A DNA stretch of 64,000 bases from Pseudomonas sp. GOM7 (GTDB lineage Bacteria > Pseudomonadota > Gammaproteobacteria > Pseudomonadales > Pseudomonadaceae), in assembly GCF_026723825.1 (NCBI RefSeq), contig NZ_CP113519.1, forward strand, positions 1,364,001 to 1,428,000. The letters run 5' to 3'. Below the pieces are notes generated by a model, which was not told where the DNA came from, did not search any database, and was given only the letters and a program-made list of their open reading frames with translations. A program made the position numbers and the translations under genes. Below, piece after piece: positions 1 through 9,070 of the stretch; position 1 is the stretch's first letter; each line of letters begins with the position of its first letter.

Positions 1-171
1 GCCGGGTTGGTGGTGCAGGGCGCCGGCTACGATGCGGCGTTCCTGACCCTGGCCGGTATCGCCGCGCTGGCTTTCCTGCTGCTGTGGCTGGCCATGCCGG
101 AAACCCGTGGGGCGAGAGCCATAGCCGACCAGGTGGAGCCCGCTGTGGTTCCAGGCGAGGCCCTCGGCTAG
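1..171 (+). CDS. MFS transporter, C-terminal fragment
   Basis: An open frame enters from the left edge and stops at the TAG ending at 171. It encodes the last 56 residues of a membrane protein: one hydrophobic segment rich in Ala and Leu, then the motif AMPETRG and a short polar tail. A Pro-Glu-Thr-Arg/Lys motif just after the last helix is typical of major facilitator superfamily permeases, so this is probably the twelfth transmembrane segment. The substrate cannot be inferred. The stop overlaps by 4 bp the end of the convergent acetyltransferase gene. Confidence 0.6.
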   Translation, partial: AGLVVQGAGYDAAFLTLAGIAALAFLLLWLAMPETRGARAIADQVEPAVVPGEALG

Positions 172-620
172 CCGAGCTGGCGGGCCATGATCAGAATGCG
201 CTCGTCGCCTTCGAGCACTTCCCGTTGCAGCACGAAGCCAAGGTGCCGGTAGAAGCCCTGGGCGGTCAACGAGGCGGGCACGCGCAACTCGGTGATGCCT
301 TGCGCGCGGGCGAGCCGTTCGAGCGCGGCCATTAGCGCTTGGCCGACGCCCTGGCCTTGCGCGCTCGGGGTGACGAAGACGGATCTGACCACATGCCCAT
401 CCAGGCTGGCGGTGCCGAGCAATTGCCGCGCCTGCTCGGCGACCAGCACCCGACGCGTAGCGATCAGTTGCGCGACGCGCTCGGCGGTGAAGTTCTTCTC
501 CACCTGGGCGATCACGTGCGCGGCGTAATCCCTGGCGTTGCTGATGCGCAGGGTTTCGACTATCACCCGGCTGATTGCTGGAGCATCGTCTGGCTGTGCG
601 GCGCGTATCTCGACGCTCAT
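168..620 (-). CDS. GNAT family N-acetyltransferase
   Basis: A 150-residue protein with the GNAT fold, which transfers an acetyl group from acetyl-CoA to an amine. The N-terminal part (IRAAQPDDAPAISRVI) matches the usual first strand and helix. The acetyl-CoA binding motif A is seen as VFVTPSAQGQGVGQALM (Q-x-x-G-x-G/A type) around residue 90. The C-terminal strand ends with FYRHLGFVLQ, the typical Y-x-x-x-G-F element. Length is normal for the family. The start ATG at 620 directly precedes the first conserved strand. The substrate is unknown. Confidence 0.8.
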   Translation of the reverse strand: MSVEIRAAQPDDAPAISRVIVETLRISNARDYAAHVIAQVEKNFTAERVAQLIATRRVLVAEQARQLLGTASLDGHVVRSVFVTPSAQGQGVGQALMAALERLARAQGITELRVPASLTAQGFYRHLGFVLQREVLEGDERILIMARQLG

Positions 621-656
621 GGTCTGGCTCGATCCTGAAGGCGATGAATCGCAGAG

Positions 657-683
657 GCTGCCGGCTCGTCGAGAGCCGGCAGC
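657..683 (-). terminator. Hairpin after the NIT chemoreceptor gene
   Basis: An 11-bp perfect inverted repeat (GCTGCCGGCTC / GAGCCGGCAGC) with a 5-nt loop lies 10 bp past the stop of the minus-strand chemoreceptor gene and before the acetyltransferase start. There is no clear T-run, so termination strength is uncertain. Confidence 0.6.
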
Positions 684-692
684 GAATGCCTG

Positions 693-2660
693 TCAGCCTA
701 CCTTGAAGCGCCCCACCAACTGCTGCTGATGATCGGCCAGGCTGGCCAGCTCGCGGCTGGTCACGGCGGTCTGTTCGGCGGCGGCGCTGACCTGGATGAC
801 CAGGTCGTTGATGTCGTTGACGTTGCGGTTGATCTCTTCCGACACCAGGCTCTGCTCCTCGGCGGCAGAGGCCACCTGGATGTTGCGGTCGCTGATGCTG
901 GCGATGCCGTCGGCGATCTGCACCAGCAGTTCGCCGGCCTTGACCACGTTGCCGGCGCTGGCCTGCGCCTTGTCGAGGGTTTCCTGCATGGAGCTGGCAG
1001 CGCGATCCGAGCCACTCTGCAGGTTGCTGATCATCTGCTGGATGCTGACGGTGGAGTCCTGGGTCTTCTGCGCCAGTTGCCGTACTTCGTCGGCGACCAC
1101 GGCAAAACCTCGGCCTTGTTCGCCGGCACGGGCCGCTTCGATGGCTGCGTTCAGGGCCAGCAGGTTGGTCTGTTCGGCAACGCCACGGATAACGTCGAGC
1201 ACCGAGGAGATGGCATCGCTCTCTTTCTTCAGCTCGACGATGATCCGTGCGGTCTGCTCGGCCTGGGTCGACAGGGCCTGCACCAGGCGCACGGTGTTCT
1301 CGATCTCGCGCTTGCCCTGCAAGGTATCGTCGTTGACCTGGCGCGACATCTCGGCCGCTTCGGTGGTGCTGCGGGCCACGTCTCTGACCGTGGCGCTCAT
1401 CTCGTTGATGGCGGTGGCCACCTGATCGGTGCCCTGGCGCTGCTGGGCCACGTTCTGGCTGGTCTGCAGGGCCGCAGTCGAGGACTCTTCGGCAGCGGTG
1501 GCCACCTGTGCGGCGGTACCGCCGATTTCCTGGATCACGTCCTTGATCTGCTGCGCCATGTTGTCGAGGTTATGGGCGATCACACCGAACTCGTCGCGGC
1601 CATCGTAATGGGTATGGGCAGTGAGGTCGCGTTTCGACAAGGCGACCAGGGTGTCGTTGAGGTCGCTGACGGCCGATCTGATATTGCGGATGATCAGGTA
1701 GGCCAGCAGCACCACTGCAGCCAGTACCCCGAGTATGGCGCCGATGGTCAGCCACAGGCTGCGTGCGGCTTCCTCATAGGCGTGCGTGGCGAGAGCGCCG
1801 ACGCTCTGGCTCAGCGCGTTTTCCACCTGCACCATGAGGTCGATGCGCGCGGTGGAGAGCTTGAACCAGTCTGCTGGTTTGACGTTCAGCGCTTCACCCA
1901 GGGGCGTTTCCAGTGCCGTGCTGCGCATACCGATGGCGGCCTGCGCGTCGGGTTGCTGCAGGGCCTCGTCGAGCTGGCGCTTGAGCTCCGCTGCCGCCCT
2001 GCGCTGGAAAGCATCCTGATAGGCCATGAACTCGCCGATGTTGTGGCTCAGGCGTGAGAGCAGCTCGGCATCGATCTGGTTGCGGCTGTAGGCCAGTCCC
2101 AGCAAGGCGCGTTCGCGGCCGGCACGCTCCTTCATTTCCACGAACTGGTTGAGTGCGCCGAGGGCGCGCAGGATCTGCGGCTCGCTGACACTGGCCTCCA
2201 GCGACTGGGTGTAGCCGATCAGTGCTTTGATCAGCGCGGTATAGCGGGCGCCGGATTCGCTATTGTCGATCGACTGACCATCGACCTGCTGGCGCAAGGC
2301 ACCGATCGCAGCGAGGTCTTTCATGACCTGTTCCAGGCCTTCGCTGGCATCTGCCGGTAGCCCTTGCATCTGCTTGGCTGCAGCATCGCTGTCGAGGCGA
2401 AACTGCTTCAGCGCGTCGGCCATGGCTGTCCCTTTGCTGCCCAGGAACACGCCGCTGGCACCGCGCTCGCGCTGCAGGGCGGTAACCACGTTGCTGATTT
2501 TCTGCGCGGTCTCGATGGCGAGCACGGTATGTTTCATCTCGCTCAGCGTCTGGTATTTGCCGGCGAGGTACACGGCAGAGAAGGCCAGGAAGCCGAACAA
2601 GGGAAATATGAGTATGAGCAGGAGTTTCACGCTCAACGGGGCATTCTTGACCATCTTCAT
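693..2660 (-). CDS. Methyl-accepting chemotaxis protein with NIT sensor domain
   Basis: A 655-residue transmembrane chemoreceptor. Residues about 10-30 are the first membrane helix. Residues about 40-290 form a helical periplasmic domain with the [13 protein letters not shown] motif typical of the NIT (nitrate/nitrite sensing) domain. A second membrane helix (about 305-330) leads into HAMP and a long cytoplasmic signalling hairpin with the tip [20 protein letters not shown], where CheA and CheW bind. The ATG at 2660 has a weak AGG upstream; an ATG two codons later is an alternative. By family it should report nitrate or nitrite, but the ligand is inferred. The next gene rightward is a diguanylate cyclase and amtB follows, so the neighbourhood concerns nitrogen and motility. 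Confidence 0.88.
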   Translation of the reverse strand: MKMVKNAPLSVKLLLILIFPLFGFLAFSAVYLAGKYQTLSEMKHTVLAIETAQKISNVVTALQRERGASGVFLGSKGTAMADALKQFRLDSDAAAKQMQGLPADASEGLEQVMKDLAAIGALRQQVDGQSIDNSESGARYTALIKALIGYTQSLEASVSEPQILRALGALNQFVEMKERAGRERALLGLAYSRNQIDAELLSRLSHNIGEFMAYQDAFQRRAAAELKRQLDEALQQPDAQAAIGMRSTALETPLGEALNVKPADWFKLSTARIDLMVQVENALSQSVGALATHAYEEAARSLWLTIGAILGVLAAVVLLAYLIIRNIRSAVSDLNDTLVALSKRDLTAHTHYDGRDEFGVIAHNLDNMAQQIKDVIQEIGGTAAQVATAAEESSTAALQTSQNVAQQRQGTDQVATAINEMSATVRDVARSTTEAAEMSRQVNDDTLQGKREIENTVRLVQALSTQAEQTARIIVELKKESDAISSVLDVIRGVAEQTNLLALNAAIEAARAGEQGRGFAVVADEVRQLAQKTQDSTVSIQQMISNLQSGSDRAASSMQETLDKAQASAGNVVKAGELLVQIADGIASISDRNIQVASAAEEQSLVSEEINRNVNDINDLVIQVSAAAEQTAVTSRELASLADHQQQLVGRFKVG

Positions 2661-3116
2661 GAACCTATCATCTGGATTGAGGTGTAGCGGGCGAGCGTAG
2701 GGCGACTAGCGCAGGCCAAGGGCTCGCGGCCATGCGGGGCGTGTGCGCCTTTGCCAGGGGAAGTGTTGCTGTGCTGGGTTGCATCTGCTTTCGACATGGG
2801 GTCATCGGTCGTCCTGACGTGCGCCTGGTTCAGGCGCCTCCCGAGGCGCGGGTGCGTTCTCGAGTCTCTCGTATGAACAGCTCATCGTGCGCTGAGCGGG
2901 TTTCTTTAGCGAAGCCTGCCCAGCGGTTTGGCAGACAACAATCGTGCAAAGGTCGAATGAGCCGGTCGCTCCAGGGCGAGGCATCCGTTCCGATTGCCGA
3001 CATGCTCAAGGGAAAGCTTAGACAGAATCGCCCAGTGTGCCTTGACGAGGGGCAATGAAGCGTCGTTCTGCCGTAAATCTCAGGAGGCCTTCGGGCATCT
3101 GTGTCGCGCGCTGAAC
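2661..3116. other. Intergenic gap, no supported gene
   Basis: About 450 bp between two minus-strand genes. Short open frames here lack recognisable protein character. A small hairpin (GCGCCTG-gtt-CAGGCGC, 2821-2837) is the only clear structure. The promoter of the chemoreceptor gene should lie at the left end. Confidence 0.4.
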
Positions 3117-4319
3117 TCAGCCGACCTGAGCCTCCGCCGGTACCTGCACGCAGACACGGTTGCGCCCCTGTTGCTTGGCCCGGTAGAGCAAGTGGTCGCA
3201 CTGTGCGAAGAGATCTTCAACCTGTTGTACATCAGGTGAGTGAGTGGGGCAGGCGCCGATGCTGATGGTCAGGTGCATCAGGGCGTCGGGGCGGTGTAGA
3301 TGCTCGATGGCGAGGTTGGCCACCTGCTCGCGCAAGCGCTCGGCCAGGGCGAGGAGTTCCTCGGCATTGGCTATCTGCAGGAGGACGACGAACTCTTCGC
3401 CACCGTAGCGGAACACCTCGCCCTGGCCATGGCGCAGGCTGGCACTGATGCAGCCGGCGACCTGGCGCAGGCTCTGATCGCCGATCTGATGGCCATAGTG
3501 ATCGTTGAAGGGCTTGAAGAAGTCGATGTCCAGCAACAGCAGGGAGAAGGGGCGACCGTTGCATTGCATCTGCTGCCAGTGCTGCGCCAGAGTGCGATCG
3601 AAGGCACGGCGGTTGCCTACGCCGGTCAGCGCATCGGTATTGGCCAGCTCCGCCAGGCGCAGGTTGAGCGAAGCCAGTTCGTCGCGCTGGCGCTGTTTTT
3701 CCTGATCTTCGAGAAAGGCTCGGCGCACGCCGTTGATGTTGGTCCAACTGATGAACAGGCTGAACAGCAGCACCGGCAGGTAGGCGATGCTGAACACCAG
3801 CACCGGCTTGCTCTGGCCGTCATGCAACAGCCACAGGTTATACAGAATGATCGCCGAGATGGCGCTTGAGCAGGCCAGGATGCCCCGGAAGCTGTAGCGT
3901 GCACCGAGGTTGGCGAGGATGATGAAGACCACCGAGGCGTAGACGAAGGTGGGCACGTCGGGTGAGCTGCTGCGCTTGAGCAGCTCGAACCAGGCGATGG
4001 TGGAGATGATGTCGTGGATCGGCATCAGCATGTCCATCAGCAGCACCTTGCGGATGCGCCAGAACACCAGATAGATGTTGAACAGGCCGATGAGACTCAG
4101 GCCGCTGCGCAGCAGCAGGGACTCCAGCGCCATGTCGGGAATCAGCAGGGCATCGGCGAAGACGTACAGGTCATAGGCGAACATGGCGATGAAATTGATC
4201 GCCAGCAGGAAGCGGCCATGCTGCTGGACGACGTAGCGCTCGTACGCTGTCCGCTGCCGGGGCGGTATCGCACGACCCGTTTGCCTGACGGACACGCTGC
4301 CTGGCTCGAAGGCGCTCAT
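3117..4319 (-). CDS. Membrane diguanylate cyclase (GGDEF)
   Basis: About 400 residues. The N-terminal half holds roughly six hydrophobic segments from residue about 38. The C-terminal half is a GGDEF domain, beginning near DALTGVGNRRAFDRTL and carrying the active-site variant RYGGEEF, so it should make cyclic di-GMP from two GTP. The inhibitory I-site motif (RxxD before the active site) is not conserved: RHGQG occupies that position, so product inhibition may be weak. I chose the ATG at 4319 over an upstream one at 4412 because it has a good AGGA ribosome site 7-8 bp upstream and removes a non-homologous tail. The signal is unknown. Confidence 0.85.
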   Translation of the reverse strand: MSAFEPGSVSVRQTGRAIPPRQRTAYERYVVQQHGRFLLAINFIAMFAYDLYVFADALLIPDMALESLLLRSGLSLIGLFNIYLVFWRIRKVLLMDMLMPIHDIISTIAWFELLKRSSSPDVPTFVYASVVFIILANLGARYSFRGILACSSAISAIILYNLWLLHDGQSKPVLVFSIAYLPVLLFSLFISWTNINGVRRAFLEDQEKQRQRDELASLNLRLAELANTDALTGVGNRRAFDRTLAQHWQQMQCNGRPFSLLLLDIDFFKPFNDHYGHQIGDQSLRQVAGCISASLRHGQGEVFRYGGEEFVVLLQIANAEELLALAERLREQVANLAIEHLHRPDALMHLTISIGACPTHSPDVQQVEDLFAQCDHLLYRAKQQGRNRVCVQVPAEAQVG

Positions 4320-4494
4320 CGTGGCGGATTCCTGTTTTTCTTCATGACACGTTCTGGTGAAGGCAATTGTATTCCGATGCCGAAATGATGGCGCTTTGAT
4401 GCTTGCTTGCAATGATGCGCCATTATTACGCCGCTACTCCCGCATGGCGAGGGGGCAGCATTTTTTACAGGTCTGAACCGCCGTTTTCGTTTCC

Positions 4495-4511
4495 TGCACC
4501 AAGACGGTGAG
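4495..4511 (+). promoter_or_regulatory. NtrC-like enhancer site upstream of amtB
   Basis: TGCACCAAGACGGTGAG matches the 17-bp dyad TGCAC-N7-GTGCA bound by NtrC at all but two positions. It lies about 95 bp upstream of the -24 element of the amtB sigma-54 promoter, the usual enhancer distance. Seen in sequence; regulator identity inferred. Confidence 0.55.
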
Positions 4512-4605
4512 GCTTGTTGCTAGCGAATCTCCGAGTGAGTCAGTGTGCCTTGCTCAACCTTATGATTTTGTTTCACTTATTTTATTTGTAATTGGGTGTT
4601 TCCAA

Positions 4606-4622
4606 TTGGCAAGAGGATTGCT
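4606..4622 (+). promoter_or_regulatory. Sigma-54 promoter of amtB
   Basis: TTGGCAAGAGGATTGCT has GG and GC exactly 10 nt apart and fits the RpoN consensus TTGGCAC-N4-TTGCW closely. It is 115 bp upstream of the amtB ATG, in an otherwise AT-rich stretch. Confidence 0.75.
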
Positions 4623-4736
4623 ATGCCTGTGGGGAAATAAAAATTCCTGTCAGGATATGTTGTCCGGCAGGGTCTCGCATGCCGATGCCGCGCGATAGGT
4701 CGCGCTGGACGGCTCCCTGATTGGAGGCTGTAGTCG

Positions 4737-6041
4737 ATGATCCGTAGTCGTGTTGCGTTGGGGGTTATTCCGTTGTTGGGCAGTGCCGTCGCGCAGGCGG
4801 CCGAGACGCCCGTGATCAACAGTGGCGATACGGCGTTCGTGGCGCTCTGCTCGCTGGTGGTGTTGCTGATGACGCTGCCTGGCCTGGCGCTGTTCTATGG
4901 CGGCATGGCGCGTGGCAAGAACGTGCTGTCGATCCTCATGCAGGTGTTTTGCACCGCATCGCTGATGTCGGTGCTCTTCGCCATCTATGGCTACAGCCTG
5001 TGCTTCACCGACGGGGGGGCCTGGCAGTCGCTGATCGGCGGGCTGGACAAGCTGTTCCTCAAGGGCGTGGGCACCGACTCTGTGGTCGGCACCATTCCTG
5101 AATACCTGTACTTCCTGTTCATGCTGCTGTTCGCCGCGATCACCCCGGCGATCATCGTCGGCGCCTTCGCCGAGCGCATGAAGTTCTCGGCGGTGATGCT
5201 GTTCATGGCGGTCTGGCTGACGCTCAACTACATCCCCATGGCACACATGGCCTGGGGCGGTGGCTGGGTGTTCAACCTCGGCGTGCAGGATTTCGCCGGT
5301 GGCAACGTGGTGCACCTGAACGTGGGTATCGCCTCGCTGGTCGGCGCCTGGCTGATTGGTCGGCGGCGTGACTACGGCACGTCGGCGGTGGCCCCGCACA
5401 ACATGACCATGACCTTCATCGGCGGCGGCCTGCTGTGGGTCGGCTGGCTCGGCTTCTGCGCCGGTTGCGCCCTGGCGGCCAGTGGTTTCGCCATGCTGGT
5501 GATGGTCAACACCATGCTGGCTAGCTGCGCCGGGGCACTGGCCTGGATGCTGATCGAGGGCGTGCACCGTGGCAAACCGAGCCTGTTCGGTGCGGTGTCC
5601 GGGGCCATCGCCGGGCTGGTGGCGATCACCCCGGCCTGTGGCTACGTCGGCCCCATGGGCGCCATCGTGCTGGGTCTGATCGCTGCGCCGGTGTGCGTCT
5701 GGGCGGTGGAGAAACTCAAGCCCGCCATGGGCCTGGACGATGCCTTCGACGTGTTCTGCGTGCATGGTGTGGCCGGTATCCTCGGTGGTTTGCTGACCCC
5801 GGTGTTCGCCCTGAGCGAATTGGGCGGGCAGGGTTTTACTGGCGAGCGTGGGCTGTTCGATCAATTGCAGGTCAACGCTGGCGTACTGCTGTTCAGCATC
5901 CTCTTCTCGGCACTGACCAGTTGGCTGGCATTCAAGATCGCGGCGCTGTTCTGCGGGGGGCTGCGCGTGGATGAAGAGCAGGAGATCGACGGTCTGGATC
6001 TCGCCGCGCATGGCGAGGTGGGCTACAAGTACTCCAGTTGA
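4737..6041 (+). CDS. amtB: Ammonium transporter AmtB
   Basis: A 434-residue inner-membrane ammonium channel. A signal-peptide-like N-terminus ending AVAQA precedes eleven predicted membrane helices. Family hallmarks are visible: LALFYGGMARGKNVLS in helix 1, the pore histidines in MAHMAWGGGWVF and DVFCVHGVAGILGG (the twin-His pair), and the usual G-rich helices. It moves ammonium, and probably methylammonium, into the cytoplasm under nitrogen limitation. No glnK precedes it, unlike the common glnK-amtB operon. A sigma-54 promoter and an NtrC-like site lie upstream, so nitrogen-stress control is well supported. A second Amt paralogue lies at 15785-17152. Confidence 0.93.
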   Translation: MIRSRVALGVIPLLGSAVAQAAETPVINSGDTAFVALCSLVVLLMTLPGLALFYGGMARGKNVLSILMQVFCTASLMSVLFAIYGYSLCFTDGGAWQSLIGGLDKLFLKGVGTDSVVGTIPEYLYFLFMLLFAAITPAIIVGAFAERMKFSAVMLFMAVWLTLNYIPMAHMAWGGGWVFNLGVQDFAGGNVVHLNVGIASLVGAWLIGRRRDYGTSAVAPHNMTMTFIGGGLLWVGWLGFCAGCALAASGFAMLVMVNTMLASCAGALAWMLIEGVHRGKPSLFGAVSGAIAGLVAITPACGYVGPMGAIVLGLIAAPVCVWAVEKLKPAMGLDDAFDVFCVHGVAGILGGLLTPVFALSELGGQGFTGERGLFDQLQVNAGVLLFSILFSALTSWLAFKIAALFCGGLRVDEEQEIDGLDLAAHGEVGYKYSS

Positions 6042-6087
6042 CCTTGCCCGGGGCTGTTGCCGTTTCGTGCGGCAACAGGCCCTGAAG

Positions 6088-6120
6088 AACGACGCCGGCG
6101 CATGGGGCCGGCGTTGTCGT
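6088..6120 (+). terminator. Terminator after amtB
   Basis: A GC-rich hairpin (ACGCCGGC ... GCCGGCGT core) followed by TTGTCGTTTCT lies 47 bp after the amtB stop. A second stem, CTGTTGCCG / CGGCAACAG, lies just before it at about 6054-6078. Confidence 0.6.
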
Positions 6121-6189
6121 TTCTGCGTGGCGCCTGCTGTGGCCACCTTTTCTTCACCCTTCAAGTCCCGTTTTCAAAAAACGTCCCCA

Positions 6190-6206
6190 TGCGCCGCAGT
6201 GGCGCG
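6190..6206 (+). promoter_or_regulatory. Possible NtrC-like dyad upstream of dmmA
   Basis: TGCGCC-N5-GGCGCG resembles the NtrC dyad TGCACC-N5-GGTGCA with three mismatches, about 85 bp upstream of the dmm sigma-54 promoter. The GC-rich background makes chance matches possible. Confidence 0.3.
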
Positions 6207-6290
6207 CATTGCCCCGCCCTTGTGCAGCGTTCGCCAGCCTGCAGTGGGGCTGATCGGGTCTGCCCCAGCGCTGGCGCGGGGTGACGGAAA

Positions 6291-6306
6291 TGGCACAGTC
6301 CATGCT
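6291..6306 (+). promoter_or_regulatory. Sigma-54 promoter of the dmm operon
   Basis: TGGCACAGTCCATGCT shows the full TGGCAC -24 box and, 10 nt after its GG, the -12 GC (ATGCT). It lies about 88 bp before the dmmA start. An exact -24 box and spacing make it a strong RpoN promoter candidate. Confidence 0.72.
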
Positions 6307-6314
6307 TTCTTGTT

Positions 6315-6331
6315 GAGAACAAAAAGTTCTC
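6315..6331. promoter_or_regulatory. Palindrome in the dmm leader
   Basis: GAGAAC-AAAAA-GTTCTC is a perfect 6-bp inverted repeat just downstream of the expected dmm transcription start. Its position suits an operator or a leader hairpin; no regulator gene is adjacent. Confidence 0.4.
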
Positions 6332-6393
6332 CAAGGGAATTTTCTCTGGAGGCAAACCGACCATCGCCTTGCTCTCACCCGGGAGGATTTCCG

Positions 6394-6939
6394 ATGACAG
6401 CATCCAGTACCGAACCCCTGTTCAGTACCCCACGTTATGCCAGCGAGGCGTCCAGGCAGCCGGCCAGCCGCCGGATCGTGGTGGCACAGCAGGCGAACCT
6501 GGCCGCCAGGTTGCTCGACCACCCGACACCGACGCTGCTGCTGTGCCTGGGCGAGACGCTGCCAGGCAGTGTCGAGCAGGAAAGTCTGCCCAGCAGCGAA
6601 GCGCTGTACCTGCGTTTGCAGATGCTGCTGGAGCAGGCCCAGGCCGGCACCCGGCTGTATGTCTGTGGCGATGAAAGCTTTCTCTGGCACATCCACAGCC
6701 TGGCGCGGCAGGCCGGCCTGCTCGGTGACGAGATCGAGCTGTTCAAACGCGGCACACGGCGCCGCCTGTATTGCGTGCACTGCGGGCATTTCCAGGACAT
6801 CGGCAACGAAGGCGAGTGCACCTGTGGCCAGTGCCGGGTCAGGCTGTTCGTGCGCGAACATTTCTCCCAGCGCCTTGGCGCCTACATGGGCGTGTGCCTC
6901 GACCCGGACAACCCCCTTGCGCCGGAGGTGCGGCCATGA
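6394..6939 (+). CDS. dmmA: Dimethylamine monooxygenase subunit DmmA
   Basis: A 181-residue soluble protein, first gene of the dimethylamine demethylase operon. The C-terminal third has two cysteine pairs, YCVHCGHF and CTCGQCRV, resembling a zinc-ribbon or rubredoxin-like knuckle. The N-terminal part contains VAQQANLAARLLD and LYVCGDESFLWHI. Length and cysteine pattern fit the DmmA subunit of the heme-dependent oxidative N-demethylase known from Pseudomonas mendocina and marine bacteria. A strong GGGAGG site precedes ATG 6394. It overlaps dmmB by 4 bp (ATGA), so translation is coupled. Subunit lettering differs between sources; the symbol follows the DmmA protein family as I recall it. Confidence 0.78.
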   Translation: MTASSTEPLFSTPRYASEASRQPASRRIVVAQQANLAARLLDHPTPTLLLCLGETLPGSVEQESLPSSEALYLRLQMLLEQAQAGTRLYVCGDESFLWHIHSLARQAGLLGDEIELFKRGTRRRLYCVHCGHFQDIGNEGECTCGQCRVRLFVREHFSQRLGAYMGVCLDPDNPLAPEVRP

Positions 6940-7880
6940 GCGCGATGATCGAGGTGCAGGTCACCGAGGTGCGTCAACTGACCCCGGTGGTGCGCGAGTT
7001 CAGCTTCCGCGCTGTCGACGGCACGCTGCCGGGCTTTTCCTGTGGCAGCCACGTGCAGGTGATATTGCCCACCGGGGGGCGCACGCTGCGCAATGCCTAT
7101 TCGCTGTTGGGCGACCCGCGCGACAGTGGTGTGTACCGCATCGCCGTGCGCCTGCAGGAGGCCTCGCGTGGCGGTTCGCGCTACCTGCACGAGCAGGTCA
7201 GGGTGGGCGATCGTCTGCAGATCGGCGCGCCAAGCAACCTGTTCGCCCTGCATTCGCAGGCCCGCCATCACATTCTGGTGGCCGGTGGCATCGGCATCAC
7301 CCCCTTCATGGCCTATCTGGCTGAGCTCGAGGCGCAAGGCGCTTCGTTTGAACTGCACTACGCCTACCGCAGCGGCCTGACCGACGCCTACGCCAGCGAG
7401 CTGCGCGAGCGCCTGGGCGAGCGCTTCCATGGCTACGACGCCGCTACCGGCGAGCGCCTGGACTGCACCAGCCTGTTCGCAGGCAAGCCGCTTGGCAGTC
7501 ACCTCTACGTCTGTGGGCCGCAGCGCCTGCTCGACGAGCTCAAGGTGCTGGCCGCCGCTCATGGCTGGTCGGCCGGGCGCCTGCACTGGGAAGCCTTCGC
7601 CGCGCCCGAGCCGGGCCAGCCGTTCACCGTCGAGCTGGCGCGCAGTGGCCAGCGCCTGCAGGTGCCGGGCGACCACAGCCTGCTCGAAGCGCTGGAGGCG
7701 GCGGGAGTGGAGGTGCCCAACCTGTGCCGGGGCGGGGTGTGCGGGCAATGCACCACGCGCTACCTGAGCGGTGAGGTGGAGCACCGCGATCACTACCTGG
7801 ACGAGCAACAGCGCGGCGCAGCGCTGATGCCCTGTGTTTCCCGTGGCGGCTGCTCCGGCACGCTGCTGCTCGATCTCTAG
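6936..7880 (+). CDS. dmmB: Dimethylamine monooxygenase reductase subunit (PDR/VanB type)
   Basis: A 314-residue flavin reductase. The N-terminal ferredoxin-reductase barrel includes LRNAYSLLGDP (flavin binding, R-x-Y-S type). A nucleotide-binding domain carries VAGGIGITPFMAYL and LYVCGPQRLL. The C-terminal plant-type ferredoxin domain has CRGGVCGQC plus a fourth Cys in LMPCVSR, which bind one [2Fe-2S] cluster. It should pass electrons from NAD(P)H to the heme subunit encoded downstream. Architecture matches phthalate dioxygenase reductases. ATG 6936 overlaps the dmmA stop. Confidence 0.87.
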   Translation: MSAMIEVQVTEVRQLTPVVREFSFRAVDGTLPGFSCGSHVQVILPTGGRTLRNAYSLLGDPRDSGVYRIAVRLQEASRGGSRYLHEQVRVGDRLQIGAPSNLFALHSQARHHILVAGGIGITPFMAYLAELEAQGASFELHYAYRSGLTDAYASELRERLGERFHGYDAATGERLDCTSLFAGKPLGSHLYVCGPQRLLDELKVLAAAHGWSAGRLHWEAFAAPEPGQPFTVELARSGQRLQVPGDHSLLEALEAAGVEVPNLCRGGVCGQCTTRYLSGEVEHRDHYLDEQQRGAALMPCVSRGGCSGTLLLDL

Positions 7881-7905
7881 GGGCACATGCCCCAACGCTT
7901 GCTCA

Positions 7906-7927
7906 TGGTGCGCATAGCGCACCCTAC
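7906..7927. repeat. Solo REP-like palindrome in the dmm operon
   Basis: GGTGCGCATAGCGCACCCTAC is the same palindromic module (GGTGCGC ... GCGCACC) that builds the 90-bp array near 18.5 kb. It lies between dmmB and dmmC and could form a hairpin in the operon mRNA. Confidence 0.6.
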
Positions 7928-7938
7928 AGGAGAGAGTC

Positions 7939-8967
7939 ATGCCCGTCGTGATGAAACCGCTGGAAACCTACCGGGACGATTTCACCTTCAGCAACAGCCC
8001 GCAGGCCATCGCCCGTTTTCCCTTCCCGTTTCCCGAGGACAGCTACATGTACTCGGTCAACCTCGAACCGGCCACGCCGCGCGAGCCGGGTTCGGTGTTC
8101 GAGCACTGGTTCGATATCGACGAGCACTACGTCTCGGAGATGGCCGAGCGTGCCTGCGTGCTGGAGAAGGACCCGGAGCGCTGCCTGGTGATGCCGCACA
8201 TGGCCCAGGCCGCCTGGGACACCCTGGAAATGCTGATGGAGCACCTGGCCGCTGACTACCCCGAGCATTTCGCCCTGGAGCGAGACGGTGATCAGTGGCT
8301 GTGGATCAACCGCCCGCTGGGCATCGAGCAGCGTTTCACCTTTGGTGATGCCAGCACCCTGCCGTTCGAGCCACTGGAGTACATCACCCGCCAGGTGCAG
8401 GGCGACTTCGCCGTGCTCGACCAGCGCGACGGCGATCTGTTCATGGACGCCGGCATGGTCACCTGCCCGGCGGACTGGTCGATCAAGTTCGACGCCGGCA
8501 TGAGCTTCAAGCAGTGGCACGCGCCGGTGCCGGGCGTGGCGCATCAGCTCGGCGTGTTCGACCGCGCGCTGAAGTACCTGCTGAACATCCAGGTTGGCCA
8601 GCCGGTGCGCCGCCTGAACTGGACCATGACCATCAACCCGCGCCTGGATACCTCCTCGGAAACCTTCCACCAATGGGGCCATGAGCGCGGCCTGGTGACG
8701 CCGGAGAACGTCGCCCGCCTGGTGCACCTGCGCGTCGAGCTGCAGTTCATGCCGCGCCTGCCACGCAGCAATGCGCTGCTGTTCGGCATCCGCACCTACC
8801 TGATCAGCCTCGAGGAACTGGCCAGCAACCCGGCCTGGGCCTGCCGCCTGCACCGCGTATTGCGCGACCTGCCGGACGAGATCGCCGACTACAAGGGCCT
8901 GACCCGCTACCGGCAGACCGTGGTGGACTGGCTGCGCCAGTTCGACCCCCAGGCCCACGCCGCCTGA
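7939..8967 (+). CDS. dmmC: Heme-dependent oxidative N-demethylase heme subunit (DUF3445)
   Basis: A 342-residue protein of the DUF3445 family, the heme-binding catalytic subunit of the oxidative N-demethylase that converts dimethylamine and oxygen to methylamine and a one-carbon unit. In the characterised P. mendocina enzyme this subunit has a PAS-like fold with a heme replacing a sensory ligand. Recognisable stretches are FTFSNSPQAIARFPFPFPED, FDAGMSFKQWHAPVP and LNIQVGQPVRRLNWTM. No signal peptide is present, so it acts in the cytoplasm. ATG 7939 has AGGAGAGAG upstream. Product identity is strong from context; heme ligands were not assigned. Confidence 0.85.
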   Translation: MPVVMKPLETYRDDFTFSNSPQAIARFPFPFPEDSYMYSVNLEPATPREPGSVFEHWFDIDEHYVSEMAERACVLEKDPERCLVMPHMAQAAWDTLEMLMEHLAADYPEHFALERDGDQWLWINRPLGIEQRFTFGDASTLPFEPLEYITRQVQGDFAVLDQRDGDLFMDAGMVTCPADWSIKFDAGMSFKQWHAPVPGVAHQLGVFDRALKYLLNIQVGQPVRRLNWTMTINPRLDTSSETFHQWGHERGLVTPENVARLVHLRVELQFMPRLPRSNALLFGIRTYLISLEELASNPAWACRLHRVLRDLPDEIADYKGLTRYRQTVVDWLRQFDPQAHAA

Positions 8968-8992
8968 GCGTCTCCGAGTTTCCTCTACCCAG

Positions 8993-9018
8993 CCCCTCTC
9001 CCACAGGTGGAAGAGGGG
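8993..9018. repeat. Intergenic hairpin between dmmC and dmmD
   Basis: CCCCTCTCCCAC / GTGGAAGAGGGG forms a 26-nt imperfect hairpin in the 103-bp gap. It resembles a short repeat common between Pseudomonas genes and could tune dmmD expression; no T-run follows. Confidence 0.45.
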
Positions 9019-9070
9019 AGACAGAACCCTGCCTGCGCAGGCTCAACGACGAACAACAGGAGAAACTGAC

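Noticed and set aside
729..2057. Long plus-strand open frame opposite the NIT chemoreceptor
   Set aside because: It is the antisense shadow of a clear chemoreceptor; His/Gly/Leu-rich, no domain and no ribosome site.
2830..3201. Minus-strand frame of 123 codons in the gap before the diguanylate cyclase
   Set aside because: Overlaps the cyclase end, lacks a ribosome site, and has no protein-like pattern.
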